Source of the DNA: Variovorax sp. EL159
GTDB lineage: Bacteria > Pseudomonadota > Gammaproteobacteria > Burkholderiales > Burkholderiaceae_C
Assembly (NCBI RefSeq): GCF_900100965.1
Contig: NZ_FMUJ01000009.1
Span: 62,001 to 126,000 of the forward strand
Length of the DNA: 64,000 nt
Reading direction: 5' to 3'
The notes beneath the pieces were generated by a model. That model searched no databases. It was not told the DNA's origin and saw only the letters and a list, made by a program, of their open reading frames with translations. The first letter of the stretch is position 1; each line of letters opens with the position of its first letter. The position numbers and the translations under genes are program-made. Shown here piece by piece: positions 7,974-16,010 of the stretch.

Positions 7974-8285
7974 ATGATCAAGTTCGCACTGTTCGCCCGC
8001 CTCGAAGCCAAGCCAGGCAAGGAAGGCGAAGTCCAGCAATTCCTCGAAGCCGGCCTGGCCATGGCGCGCGACGAGAAGACCACGCCGATCTGGTTTGCGC
8101 TGCGCCTGTCGCCGACCACCTTCGGCGTCTTCGATGCTTTCGAAGACGAGGCAGGGCGCCAGGCGCACCTTGCGGGCCCGATTGCACAGGCCTTGATGGC
8201 GAAGGCGCCCGAGCTGTTCGCCAGCCCGCCCTCGATCCAGCCCATCGAGGTGCTGGGTCTCAAGAACGTCGCGGCGACGGCTTGA
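7974..8285 (+). CDS. Antibiotic biosynthesis monooxygenase (ABM) domain protein
   Basis: 103-residue single-domain ferredoxin-like-fold protein ('MIKFALFARLEAKPGKEGEV', 'FLEAGLAMARDEKTTPIWFA', 'TFGVFDAFEDEAGRQAHLAG'). ABM/YgiN-like proteins are small dimeric, often cofactor-free oxygenases or quinol-related enzymes, and many are uncharacterised. ATG 7974 sits 7 nt after an AGGAG; an in-frame start 24 bp upstream lacks such a site. Its divergent partner is the GlxA-type regulator. Confidence 0.88.
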   Translation: MIKFALFARLEAKPGKEGEVQQFLEAGLAMARDEKTTPIWFALRLSPTTFGVFDAFEDEAGRQAHLAGPIAQALMAKAPELFASPPSIQPIEVLGLKNVAATA

Positions 8286-8346
8286 GCAGGCAGAAGCTAG
8301 AATCTGTGCCTCTGCACTCAACAAGAGCGAGAAAGGCACCTTGGTT

Positions 8347-8412
8347 ATGACACCGCGAACTACACCGCAAGGATTCAGCGGCTTTTTCTTCTTCGAAGGA
8401 AAAGGCCGGTAG
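8347..8412 (+). CDS. Candidate thrS-operon leader peptide (21 aa, Thr and FFFF codons)
   Basis: A 21-codon frame, ATG 8347 to TAG 8410-8412, has AAAGG about 10 nt upstream (and a possible TTG start two codons earlier). It contains three Thr codons (residues 2, 5 and 6), a Phe at 10 and four consecutive Phe codons at 13-16 (8383-8394). The frame ends immediately before structures that form a terminator ahead of thrS. The operon it precedes encodes threonyl- and phenylalanyl-tRNA synthetases, exactly the enzymes whose shortage would stall a ribosome on these codons. This is the logic of the E. coli pheM leader before pheST. Too short for ordinary gene calling. Confidence 0.78.
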   Translation: MTPRTTPQGFSGFFFFEGKGR

Positions 8413-8413
8413 C

Positions 8414-8478
8414 CCGCGCACGCTGGTTTTCGCCAGCTCTCAAACCAAGCAAAGCGCGGTCGATCACCGCGCTTTTTT
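8414..8478 (+). terminator. Transcription attenuator ahead of thrS
   Basis: Terminator: GCGCGGT (8454-8460), loop 8461-8465, ACCGCGC (8466-8472), then six T. Competing antiterminator: CCGCGC (8414-8419) can pair with GCGCGG (8454-8459), the 5' arm of the terminator. An independent hairpin GCTGG/CCAGC (8422-8437) brings the two together. The Phe-codon segment itself pairs with the purine-rich stretch ending at the leader stop codon. A ribosome at the stop codon (8410) would cover 8414-8419 and let the terminator form; one stalled on the Phe codons would leave it free for antitermination. Confidence 0.85.
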
Positions 8479-8502
8479 GTTTTTCTCTTCCGAGGTTTTC
8501 AC

Positions 8503-10410
8503 ATGATTCAGATCACGCTCCCCGACAACTCGCGCCGCGAGTTCCCTGGCCCGGTTTCGGTGGCTCAGGTCGCCCAGTCCATCGGCCCCGGACTCGCCAA
8601 GATGACGGTGGCCGGCAAGGTCGATGGCCGGCTCGTCGATGCCAGCGACGTCATCGACCACGACGCGAAGCTCCAGATCATCACGCCCAAGGACGACGAG
8701 GGCCTGGAGATCATTCGCCACTCGACGGCTCACCTGGTCGGCCATGCGGTGAAGCAGCTCTATCCGACGGCGAAGATGGTGATCGGACCCGTGATCGACG
8801 AAGGCTTCTACTACGACATCGCGTACGAGCGGCCCTTCACGCCCGAGGACATGGCAGCGATCGAAGCGCGCATGCGCGAGCTGATCGCGCAGGACTACGA
8901 CGTCGTGAAGAAGATGACGCCGCGCGCCGAGGTCATCGAGGTCTTCAAGTCGCGCGGGGAAGACTACAAGCTGCGCCTCGTCGAGGACATGCCCGACGAG
9001 CAGGCCATGGGCCTGTACTACCACCAGGAATACGTCGACATGTGCCGCGGCCCGCACGTGCCTAACACGCGTTTCCTGAAGGTTTTCAAGCTCACGAAGC
9101 TGGCCGGGGCCTACTGGCGTGGCGATGCCAAGAACGAGCAACTGCAGCGCATCTACGGCACGGCCTGGGCCGACAAGAAGCAGCTCGACCAGTACATCCA
9201 GCGTATCGAGGAGGCCGAAAAGCGCGACCACCGCAAGCTGGGCAAGGAACTCGACCTGTTCCACATCGACGAAGTGGCGCCGGGCGTGGTGTTCTGGCAT
9301 CCCAAGGGCTGGGCGATCTGGCAGCAGGTCGAGCAGTACATGCGAGGCATCTACCGCGACACGGGCTACTGGGAAGTGAAGGGCCCGCAGATCCTCGACA
9401 AGAGCCTGTGGGAGAAGACGGGCCACTGGCAGAACTACCGCGACAACATGTTCACGACGGAGTCGGAGAAGCGCGAGTACGCGCTCAAGCCGATGAACTG
9501 CCCGGGCCATGTGCTGATCTTCAAGAGCGACCTGCGCAGCTACCGCGACCTGCCGCTGCGCTACGGCGAGTTCGGCCAGTGCCACCGCAACGAGCCCAGT
9601 GGCGCGCTGCACGGGATCATGCGCGTGCGCGGCTTCACGCAGGACGACGGCCACATCTTCTGCACGGAAGACCAGATCCTGGACGAATGCATTGCCTACA
9701 CGGCGCAGCTGCAGAAGGTCTATGCCGACTTCGGCTTCACGGACATCCTCTACAAGGTCGCGACGCGGCCCGAGAACCGTGTGGGCTCCGACGAGCTGTG
9801 GGACAAGGCCGAGCACGCCGTGATGGAGTCGCTGCGGCGTTCAGGCGTCGATTTCATCATCTCGCCCGGCGACGGTGCCTTCTATGGCCCCAAGATCGAG
9901 TACACGCTGCGCGACGCCATCGGGCGCCAATGGCAGTGCGGCACGATGCAGGTCGACTTCAACACGGCGGAGCGCCTGGGGGGCGAGTACGTGACGGAAT
10001 CGAGCGGCCGCGCGCACCCCGTCATGCTGCATCGCGCCATCGTGGGCAGCCTGGAGCGCTTCATCGGCATGCTGATCGAACACCACTCTGGCGCCATGCC
10101 CGCATGGCTCGCTCCGGTGCAGGTGGCGGTGCTCAATATCAGCGAAGGACAGGCCGATTACGCCGCGCAAGTTGCGAAAACGCTGCAAAATCAAGGGCTT
10201 AGGGTTCAGCTTGACCTGCACAACGAAAAGATTACGTATAAAATACGGAAGCATTCGTTGCAAAAGCTCCCTTATATCGTTGTCGTAGGCGACAAAGAGA
10301 AGGAAGCAGGTGCCGTCGCAGTGCGCGCCCGGGGCAATCAAGACCTCGGTGCAATGTCCCTCGAATCGTTCGTGCAACGGCTCGTCCAGGATGTTGCTGA
10401 CAAGCGTTGA
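8503..10410 (+). CDS. thrS: Threonyl-tRNA synthetase
   Basis: 635 residues, the normal length. Domains in order: TGS (1-62), the second-additional/editing domain with 'HSTAHLVGHAVKQL' and 'MCRGPHVP' (zinc-type HxxxH and CxGPH, clearing Ser-tRNA-Thr), the class II catalytic core with 'MNCPGHVLIF' (zinc Cys) and motif 2 around 'FGQCHRNEPSGALHGIMRVR', and the C-terminal anticodon-binding domain from about 535. ATG 8503 follows a GAGG site. First gene of the translation operon and downstream of the leader/attenuator. Confidence 0.98.
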   Translation: MIQITLPDNSRREFPGPVSVAQVAQSIGPGLAKMTVAGKVDGRLVDASDVIDHDAKLQIITPKDDEGLEIIRHSTAHLVGHAVKQLYPTAKMVIGPVIDEGFYYDIAYERPFTPEDMAAIEARMRELIAQDYDVVKKMTPRAEVIEVFKSRGEDYKLRLVEDMPDEQAMGLYYHQEYVDMCRGPHVPNTRFLKVFKLTKLAGAYWRGDAKNEQLQRIYGTAWADKKQLDQYIQRIEEAEKRDHRKLGKELDLFHIDEVAPGVVFWHPKGWAIWQQVEQYMRGIYRDTGYWEVKGPQILDKSLWEKTGHWQNYRDNMFTTESEKREYALKPMNCPGHVLIFKSDLRSYRDLPLRYGEFGQCHRNEPSGALHGIMRVRGFTQDDGHIFCTEDQILDECIAYTAQLQKVYADFGFTDILYKVATRPENRVGSDELWDKAEHAVMESLRRSGVDFIISPGDGAFYGPKIEYTLRDAIGRQWQCGTMQVDFNTAERLGGEYVTESSGRAHPVMLHRAIVGSLERFIGMLIEHHSGAMPAWLAPVQVAVLNISEGQADYAAQVAKTLQNQGLRVQLDLHNEKITYKIRKHSLQKLPYIVVVGDKEKEAGAVAVRARGNQDLGAMSLESFVQRLVQDVADKR

Positions 10411-10482
10411 TTTGTCTCTGAAACACCTCATATGTTTCCCTGCCAAATCGTGCCGCTTGTCCGCGAGGACTGACCGGCGTTC

Positions 10483-10499
10483 GCTACAGATTTTGTAGC
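10483..10499 (+). promoter_or_regulatory. Hairpin between thrS and infC
   Basis: GCTACA (10483-10488), 5-nt loop, TGTAGC (10494-10499): a perfect 6-bp stem ending 8 nt before the AAGGA ribosome-binding site of infC. It could protect or present the translation start or slow polymerase. Too short and without a clean T-run to be a strong terminator. Confidence 0.4.
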
Positions 10500-10520
10500 A
10501 AATTTTGAAGGATTCTGACC

Positions 10521-11132
10521 ATCGCTACTGCATTTCGCGACCGCCGCCACCGCGAGGAACGCCAACACCGCCTGAACCGGGAAATCATGGCCCCGGAAGT
10601 CCGCCTTGTAGGCCCGGAAAACGAGCCAATGGGTGTTATGAGCCTCTCTGAGGCCTTGCGCCTTGCTGGCGAGGCCGATGTGGATCTGGTGGAGGTCGTC
10701 GCGGCGGCCAACCCACCGGTTTGTCGCCTGATCGAGTACGGCAAGTTCAAGTACCACGAGCAGAAGAAGGCGGCCGAGGCGAAGTCGAAGCAGAAGGTCA
10801 TCGAGGTCAAGGAAATCAAGTTCCGGCCCGGTACCGACGATGGCGACTACAACATCAAGATGCGCAACATCAAGCGCTTTCTTGAAGACGGCGACAAATG
10901 CAAGATCACGCTGCGCTTTCGCGGCCGCGAGATCACGCACCAGGAGCTCGGGTTGGCTTTGCTGCAGCGCATTCGCGACGAACTGGGTGACCTGATCATG
11001 GTCGAGCAGTTCCCGAAGCTCGAAGGTCGGCAGATGATCATGATGATCGCTCCGGGTCGCAAGAAGCCGGGCGGCGGTGCACCGAAGCCGGCGGCGGAAG
11101 CTGCTCCGGCAGCGTCGCCCGCAACGGCCTGA
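10521..11132 (+). CDS. infC: Translation initiation factor IF-3 (AUC start codon)
   Basis: 203 residues if initiated at ATC 10521, which is preceded by AAGGA (10508-10512) with 8-nt spacing. The first ATG (10587) would remove 22 residues that belong to the family ('FRDRRHREERQHRLNREIMA') and has no good ribosome-binding site. IF-3 N-terminal ('ICRLIEYGKFKY'-like region around residue 75) and C-terminal ('IKMRNIKRFLEDGDKCKITL', 'RFRGREITHQELGLALLQRI') domains are complete. A non-AUG start is the known autoregulatory device of infC, since IF-3 discriminates against it (AUU in E. coli). Followed by rpmI and rplT. Confidence 0.95.
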   Translation: MATAFRDRRHREERQHRLNREIMAPEVRLVGPENEPMGVMSLSEALRLAGEADVDLVEVVAAANPPVCRLIEYGKFKYHEQKKAAEAKSKQKVIEVKEIKFRPGTDDGDYNIKMRNIKRFLEDGDKCKITLRFRGREITHQELGLALLQRIRDELGDLIMVEQFPKLEGRQMIMMIAPGRKKPGGGAPKPAAEAAPAASPATA

Positions 11133-11295
11133 GGCGCAAGCCGAAGGTTGCAGTAGCAGGGGTTCGAAGAGATTTCGCCTTTGCCAGTGCTTTGAAAGAA
11201 GCGCAGGCAGGGGCGGGATAAAGAAGTGTCTCGGGGCCAACAAGTCCGTGGAGTTTTCACGGCGCCTCACGAGCACAAACTAAAGGAGCATTCAC

Positions 11296-11499
11296 ATGCC
11301 CAAAATGAAGACCAAGAGCAGCGCGAAAAAACGTTTCCGCGTTCGTCCCGGTGGCACCGTCAAGCGCGGTCAAGCCTTCAAGCGTCACATCTTGACGAAG
11401 AAGACCACCAAGAACAAGCGTCACCTGCGTGGTGCAGTCGCAGTGCATGAAACCAACATGGTTTCTGTCGCCGCCATGCTGCCCGGCCGTGGCATTTAA
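11296..11499 (+). CDS. rpmI: 50S ribosomal protein L35
   Basis: 67-residue basic protein beginning 'MPKMKTKSSAKKRFRVRPGG', the invariant L35 start, with 'RGQAFKRHILTKKTTKNKRH' following. It is placed between infC and rplT as in nearly all bacteria, with AAGGAG 8 nt before the ATG. The 163-bp infC-rpmI gap has no gene; in other bacteria this is where L20 binds mRNA to repress rpmI-rplT, and a similar control is possible here. Confidence 0.98.
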   Translation: MPKMKTKSSAKKRFRVRPGGTVKRGQAFKRHILTKKTTKNKRHLRGAVAVHETNMVSVAAMLPGRGI

Positions 11500-11523
11500 C
11501 TCAGACGAACAAGGAGTACACAC

Positions 11524-11883
11524 ATGCCTCGCGTCAAACGTGGTGTAACGGCTCGCGCCCGCCACAAGAAAGTTCTCGCACTCGCCAAGGGTTTCCGCGG
11601 TCGCCGCGGCAATGTCTTCCGCATCGCCAAACAGGCGGTGATGAAGGCAGGCCAATACGCCTACCGTGACCGCCGTACCAAGAAGCGCGTGTTCCGTCAG
11701 CTGTGGATCGCGCGTATCAACGCCGCCTCGCGTGAACTGGGCCTGACCTACAGCCAGTTCGCCAACGGCATCCGCAAGGCCGGTATCGAGATCGACCGCA
11801 AGATGCTGGCGGACATCGCCGTGCACGACAAGGCCGCTTTTGCCGGCATCGTGGAGCAGGTCAAGGCCAAGCTGGCTGCTTGA
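11524..11883 (+). CDS. rplT: 50S ribosomal protein L20
   Basis: 119 residues, '[20 protein letters not shown]' then '[19 protein letters not shown]' and '[20 protein letters not shown]'. This is the complete L20 signature with a basic N-terminal extension that threads into 23S rRNA. Needed for early 50S assembly and a known autorepressor of its operon. AAGGAG ribosome-binding site; 24 bp after rpmI. Confidence 0.98.
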
Positions 11884-11900
11884 TTCTGCACAGCAGGAGT

Positions 11901-11970
11901 GCCGTCTTCGGGCGGCTTCCTGCGCCCACGGCTCAAGGGCTGGCGCTTGAAAAGGCTCCAGCTCTTTTTT
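11901..11970 (+). terminator. Two hairpins with T-tract between rplT and pheS (terminator or second attenuator)
   Basis: A UUCG-capped hairpin (11901-11916, GCCGTC-TTCG-GGCGGC) is followed by AAGGGCTGG (11935-11943) pairing with CCAGCTCTT (11958-11966), one G-U included. The run of six T at 11965-11970 starts at the 3' end of that arm. pheS starts 26 bp later. It can act as a partial terminator that sets the ribosomal-protein to PheRS ratio, or as an attenuator. I see no convincing Phe-rich leader frame ending before it. Confidence 0.65.
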
Positions 11971-11995
11971 ATTTCCCTCGAAGATTTTTGTTGCT

Positions 11996-13072
11996 ATGAA
12001 CGAGTTGGACTCCCTGGTAGCCACCGCACGCGCTGCCTTCGCCGAAGCGAAGACGCCCGCCGAACTCGAGAACGCCAAGGCACAGTTCCTCGGCAAGTCG
12101 GGCCGCATCACCGAGCTGATGAAGGGCATGGCCGCGCTGAGTGTCGAAGAGAAGAAGTCCCGCGGCGCCGCGATCAACGTGGGCAAGCAGGCCATCGAGG
12201 CCGCTTTGACCGAGCGCCGCCAGCAACTCGCGGACGAAGAGCTTTCCCAGCAACTGCGCGCCGAAGCGTTGGACGTGAGCCTGCCCGGGCGCCGCCGCAT
12301 TCCTGGCGGCCTGCACCCCGTGAGCCGCACGCTGGAGCGCATCGAGGAAATCTTCTCGAGCATGGGCTTCGACGTGGCCGACGGCCCCGAGATCGAGAGC
12401 GACTGGCACAGCTTCACGTCGCTCAACAACCCGCCGAACCATCCTGCGCGTTCGATGCAGGACACCTTCTACGTCGACATGAACGGCGACGACGGCATTC
12501 CCTACAACCTGCGTCCGCACACCAGCCCGATGCAGGTGCGCTATGCGCATCAGCACATCAAGAAGTACGCGGCCGAGTTCGCCGCTGCTGCAGCCGACAC
12601 CACCGGCACCGTCAAGGCGCCCGAGATCCGCGTGATCGCACCCGGCCGCACCTACCGCGTCGACAGCGACGCCACCCACTCGCCCATGTTCCACCAGTGT
12701 GAAGGCCTGTGGCTTGGCGAGAACGTGAGCTTCAAGGACCTGAAGGTCGTCTTCACCGACTTCTGTCGCACCTTCTTCGAGCGCGACGACCTCGTGCTGC
12801 GCTTTCGCCCGAGCTTTTTTCCGTTCACCGAGCCGAGCGCCGAAATCGACATCCAGTTCGCGAGCGGCCCGCTGGCCGGCCGTTGGCTCGAGGTGTCGGG
12901 TTCGGGCCAGGTGCATCCGAACGTCGTGCGCAACATGGGGCTCGACCCCGAGCGCTACATCGGTTTCGCTTTCGGCATGGGCCCCGATCGGCTCACGATG
13001 CTGCGCTATGGCGTGAACGACCTGCGCCTCTTCTTCGACGGCGACCTGCGTTTTCTCTCGCAGTTCCAGTGA
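11996..13072 (+). CDS. pheS: Phenylalanyl-tRNA synthetase alpha subunit
   Basis: 358 residues. Catalytic subunit of the (alpha-beta)2 PheRS. An N-terminal coiled-coil of about 85 residues is followed by the class II core: 'FSSMGFDVADGPEIESDWHS', 'NPPNHPARSMQDTFYV', 'LRPHTSPMQVRY' (motif 2 neighbourhood), 'HQCEGLWLGENVSFKDLK' and 'GFAFGMGPDRLTMLRYGVND' (motif 3). Start ATG 11996. pheT follows after 58 bp. Confidence 0.98.
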   Translation: MNELDSLVATARAAFAEAKTPAELENAKAQFLGKSGRITELMKGMAALSVEEKKSRGAAINVGKQAIEAALTERRQQLADEELSQQLRAEALDVSLPGRRRIPGGLHPVSRTLERIEEIFSSMGFDVADGPEIESDWHSFTSLNNPPNHPARSMQDTFYVDMNGDDGIPYNLRPHTSPMQVRYAHQHIKKYAAEFAAAAADTTGTVKAPEIRVIAPGRTYRVDSDATHSPMFHQCEGLWLGENVSFKDLKVVFTDFCRTFFERDDLVLRFRPSFFPFTEPSAEIDIQFASGPLAGRWLEVSGSGQVHPNVVRNMGLDPERYIGFAFGMGPDRLTMLRYGVNDLRLFFDGDLRFLSQFQ

Positions 13073-13130
13073 TGCACTGACGCACTGACACGCCTTTCCA
13101 CACCAGAAAAAACAGATCGAGATCGAAGAG

Positions 13131-15572
13131 ATGCAATTCCCGGAATCCTGGCTGCGCGAGTTCTGCAACCCGCCCCTCGACAGCGCCGCACTGGCCGAAA
13201 CGCTCACCATGGGTGGTTTCGAAGTCGAAGAGCGCCGACCGGTGGCGCCGCCTTTCACGCGCATCGTGGTCGGTGAAGTCAAGGAAGCTGTTCAACACCC
13301 GAATGCCGATCGCCTGCGCGTGTGCCAGGTCGATGCAGGGCAGGGTGCCCTGCTCAATATCGTGTGCGGTGCGCCCAATGCACGTGTGGGCATCAAGGTG
13401 CCGTGCGCGCTGGTCGGCGCCGAACTGCCGCCGGGTGAAGACGGAAAACCTTTCCTCATCAAGCTCGGCAAGCTGCGTGGCGTCGAGAGCCAGGGCATGC
13501 TGTGCTCGGCACGCGAGCTGCACCTGAGCGAAGACCATGGCGGCCTGCTCGAACTCGACGCCGATGCGCCCATCGGTGCCGACGTGCGTGATGTACTCAA
13601 GCTCGACGATGCGCTGCTCACGCTCAAGCTCACGCCCAATCTGGCGCACGGCCTTAGTGTCTATGGCGTCGCACGCGAACTGGCAGCCCTTACCGGTGCG
13701 CCGCTCAAGACGCCTGCGATCGCACCGGTTGCGACGGCGTTCACCGACGTGCTGCCCGTCAAGGTCGAAGCGCCTGAACTCTGCGGTCGCTTTTCCGGCC
13801 GCATCGTGCGTGGCGTGAACACCAAGGTCGCCACGCCGGCCTGGATGGTCGAGCGCCTCGCGCGTTGCGGCCAGCGCAGCGTGACGCCGCTGGTCGACAT
13901 CTCGAACTATGTGATGTTCGAGTACGGCCAGCCCAGCCACATCTTCGACCTCGACAAGATCCACGGTGGCCTCACGGTGCGCTGGGGCAAGGCGGGCGAG
14001 CAGCTCAAGTTGCTAAACGGCACGACGATCACCGTCGACGAGAAGGTCGGCGTGATCGCCGACGACCGTGAAGTCGAATCGCTCGCCGGCATCATGGGTG
14101 GCGATGCGACCTCGGTGTCCGACGACACGCGCAACATCTACGTCGAGGCTGCGTTCTGGTGGCCCGAGGCCGTGCAGGGCCGTTCGCGCCGTTTCAATTT
14201 CTCGACCGATGCGGGTCACCGCTACGAGCGTGGCGTGGACCCGAGCCGCACGGTGCAGATCATCGAGCGCATCACGCAGCTGATCGTCGAAATCTGCGGT
14301 GGCCAGGCCGGTGCCATGGACGACCAGAAGCTGCGTGTGCCCGAAGCGCAGCCCGTCACGCTGCGCGTGGCGCGTGCCGCTCGCGTGATCGGCATGCCGC
14401 TGACGCAGGCGCAATGCGCCGATGCGCTGCATCGCCTCGGGTTCGCCATCACCGAAGGCGATGGCACCTTGACAGTCGCGCCGCCGCCGCACCGATTCGA
14501 TCTGCTGATCGAAGAAGACCTGATCGAAGAAGTTGCACGCCTGATCGGCTTCAACAACCTGCCGACCACCGCGCCGCTCGCGCCCATCACGGCACGCGTG
14601 CGGCCGGAAGCGCAACGCAGCCGCTTCGCGGTGCGCCGCAGCGTCGCGGCGCTTGGCTACCAGGAGACGATCAACTTCAGCTTCGTGGAGGCGCACTGGG
14701 AGCAAGACCTCGCCGGTAATGCGAACCCCGTCAAGCTGCTGAACCCCATCGCCAGCCAGATGAGCGTGATGCGTTCGTCGCTGCTCGGTTCGCTGCTGCA
14801 GGTGCTCAAGTTCAACCTCGACCGCAAGGCACCTCGTGTGCGCGTGTTCGAACTCGGTCGCGTGTTCATGCGCGACGACAGCGTTGCAACCACCGACAGC
14901 ACCGTGCGCGGTGTCAACCAGCCGATGCGCGTGGCGGGGCTTGCCTGGGGTGACGCCGACGAGTCGCGCTGGGATGGCAAGGCGCAGCGCGTCGATTTCT
15001 ATGACGTGAAGGGCGATGTGGAAGCCTTGCTCGCCCCGGTGGTGCCGAGCTTCGAGGTGGCCGAGCATCCTGCGCTGCACCCGGGCCGTTCGGCACGCGT
15101 GCTGGTCGACGGCAAGGCCATCGGCTTCGTTGGTGAACTGCATCCGCGCTGGCGCCAGAAGTGGGACTTCACCCATGCGCCAGTGTTGTTCGAACTTGAC
15201 CTCGATGCGGTCACGGCGCGCCCTGTGCCCGTGGCTGAGCCTGTGCCCAAGCACCAGGCGGTCGAGCGCGACATCGCGGTCGTCGTGGCCGAGTCCGTCT
15301 CGCACGATGCACTGATGCAGACCATCCGTGCCGCCTCGGCCGCACAAGGACTGCTGCGCGATGCGACGCTGTTCGACATCTACCGTCCGCAGCCGCTGCG
15401 CGACGGTGCCGTGGCTGCGCCCGGTGCCCTGGCACAGAGTGAGAAGAGCATGGCGGTTCGCCTGAGCTTCCAGGACGACAGCGCGACCTTGACCGATGAA
15501 CAGGTCGAGCCTGCTGTCCGTGCAATCGTCGAACAATTGGGCGCCAAGCTGGGCGGCCGCTTGAGAGGATGA
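13131..15572 (+). CDS. pheT: Phenylalanyl-tRNA synthetase beta subunit
   Basis: 813 residues, full length. Domains in order: N-terminal B1, tRNA-binding OB-fold (about 40-150, 'VVGEVKEAVQHPNADRLRVC'), B3/B4 editing domain, B5 (around 400-480), the catalytically inactive class II-like B6/B7, and the C-terminal ferredoxin-fold anticodon-binding domain (last 95 residues, 'VERDIAVVVAESVSHDALMQ'). Its stop codon overlaps an ATG of the next reading frame (ATGA at 15569-15572), so ihfA translation is probably coupled. Confidence 0.98.
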   Translation: MQFPESWLREFCNPPLDSAALAETLTMGGFEVEERRPVAPPFTRIVVGEVKEAVQHPNADRLRVCQVDAGQGALLNIVCGAPNARVGIKVPCALVGAELPPGEDGKPFLIKLGKLRGVESQGMLCSARELHLSEDHGGLLELDADAPIGADVRDVLKLDDALLTLKLTPNLAHGLSVYGVARELAALTGAPLKTPAIAPVATAFTDVLPVKVEAPELCGRFSGRIVRGVNTKVATPAWMVERLARCGQRSVTPLVDISNYVMFEYGQPSHIFDLDKIHGGLTVRWGKAGEQLKLLNGTTITVDEKVGVIADDREVESLAGIMGGDATSVSDDTRNIYVEAAFWWPEAVQGRSRRFNFSTDAGHRYERGVDPSRTVQIIERITQLIVEICGGQAGAMDDQKLRVPEAQPVTLRVARAARVIGMPLTQAQCADALHRLGFAITEGDGTLTVAPPPHRFDLLIEEDLIEEVARLIGFNNLPTTAPLAPITARVRPEAQRSRFAVRRSVAALGYQETINFSFVEAHWEQDLAGNANPVKLLNPIASQMSVMRSSLLGSLLQVLKFNLDRKAPRVRVFELGRVFMRDDSVATTDSTVRGVNQPMRVAGLAWGDADESRWDGKAQRVDFYDVKGDVEALLAPVVPSFEVAEHPALHPGRSARVLVDGKAIGFVGELHPRWRQKWDFTHAPVLFELDLDAVTARPVPVAEPVPKHQAVERDIAVVVAESVSHDALMQTIRAASAAQGLLRDATLFDIYRPQPLRDGAVAAPGALAQSEKSMAVRLSFQDDSATLTDEQVEPAVRAIVEQLGAKLGGRLRG

Positions 15573-15574
15573 AG

Positions 15575-15946
15575 ATGAACGCTGCCGAATTCACGCTCGA
15601 AGCCCTCGAAACGCCAGCGCTCACCAAGGCGCATCTGGCAGACCTGCTGTTCGAGCAGATCGGGCTGAACAAGCGCGAGTCGAAGGACATGGTCGAGGCC
15701 TTCTTCGAACTCGTGGCCAGCAGCCTCATCGAGGGCACCGACGTCAAGATTTCGGGCTTCGGCAACTTCCAGATCCGCGTGAAGGCGCCTCGGCCGGGCC
15801 GCAATCCGCGCACCGGCGAAGCCATTCCGATTGGCGAGCGCCGTGTCGCGACCTTCCATGCGAGCGCGAAACTCAAGGAACAGATTCACGGAAGCATCGA
15901 CCAAGGAAGCTCTTCCGAAGTCGAGTGGAGCCTGGGCGCCGAATAG
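15575..15946 (+). CDS. ihfA: Integration host factor subunit alpha
   Basis: 123 residues from ATG 15575; two extra residues if the ATG at 15569 is used. The 15575 start is preferred because GAGAGG at 15563-15568 gives a 6-nt spacing. HU/IHF fold with the signature 'GFGNFQIRVKAPRPGRNPRT' and the beta-arm 'GEAIPIGERRVATFHASAKL' that intercalates and bends DNA. The last 15 residues are acidic and more variable. Downstream of pheT, the standard arrangement in proteobacteria, where IhfA level is tied to this operon. Confidence 0.97.
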   Translation: MNAAEFTLEALETPALTKAHLADLLFEQIGLNKRESKDMVEAFFELVASSLIEGTDVKISGFGNFQIRVKAPRPGRNPRTGEAIPIGERRVATFHASAKLKEQIHGSIDQGSSSEVEWSLGAE

Positions 15947-16010
15947 TGCTTGGTGCTGCGCGGCTGCGTAGAGTAATCTCTGAGCTTTCCCGCGCACCGT
16001 CTTGATTTAA

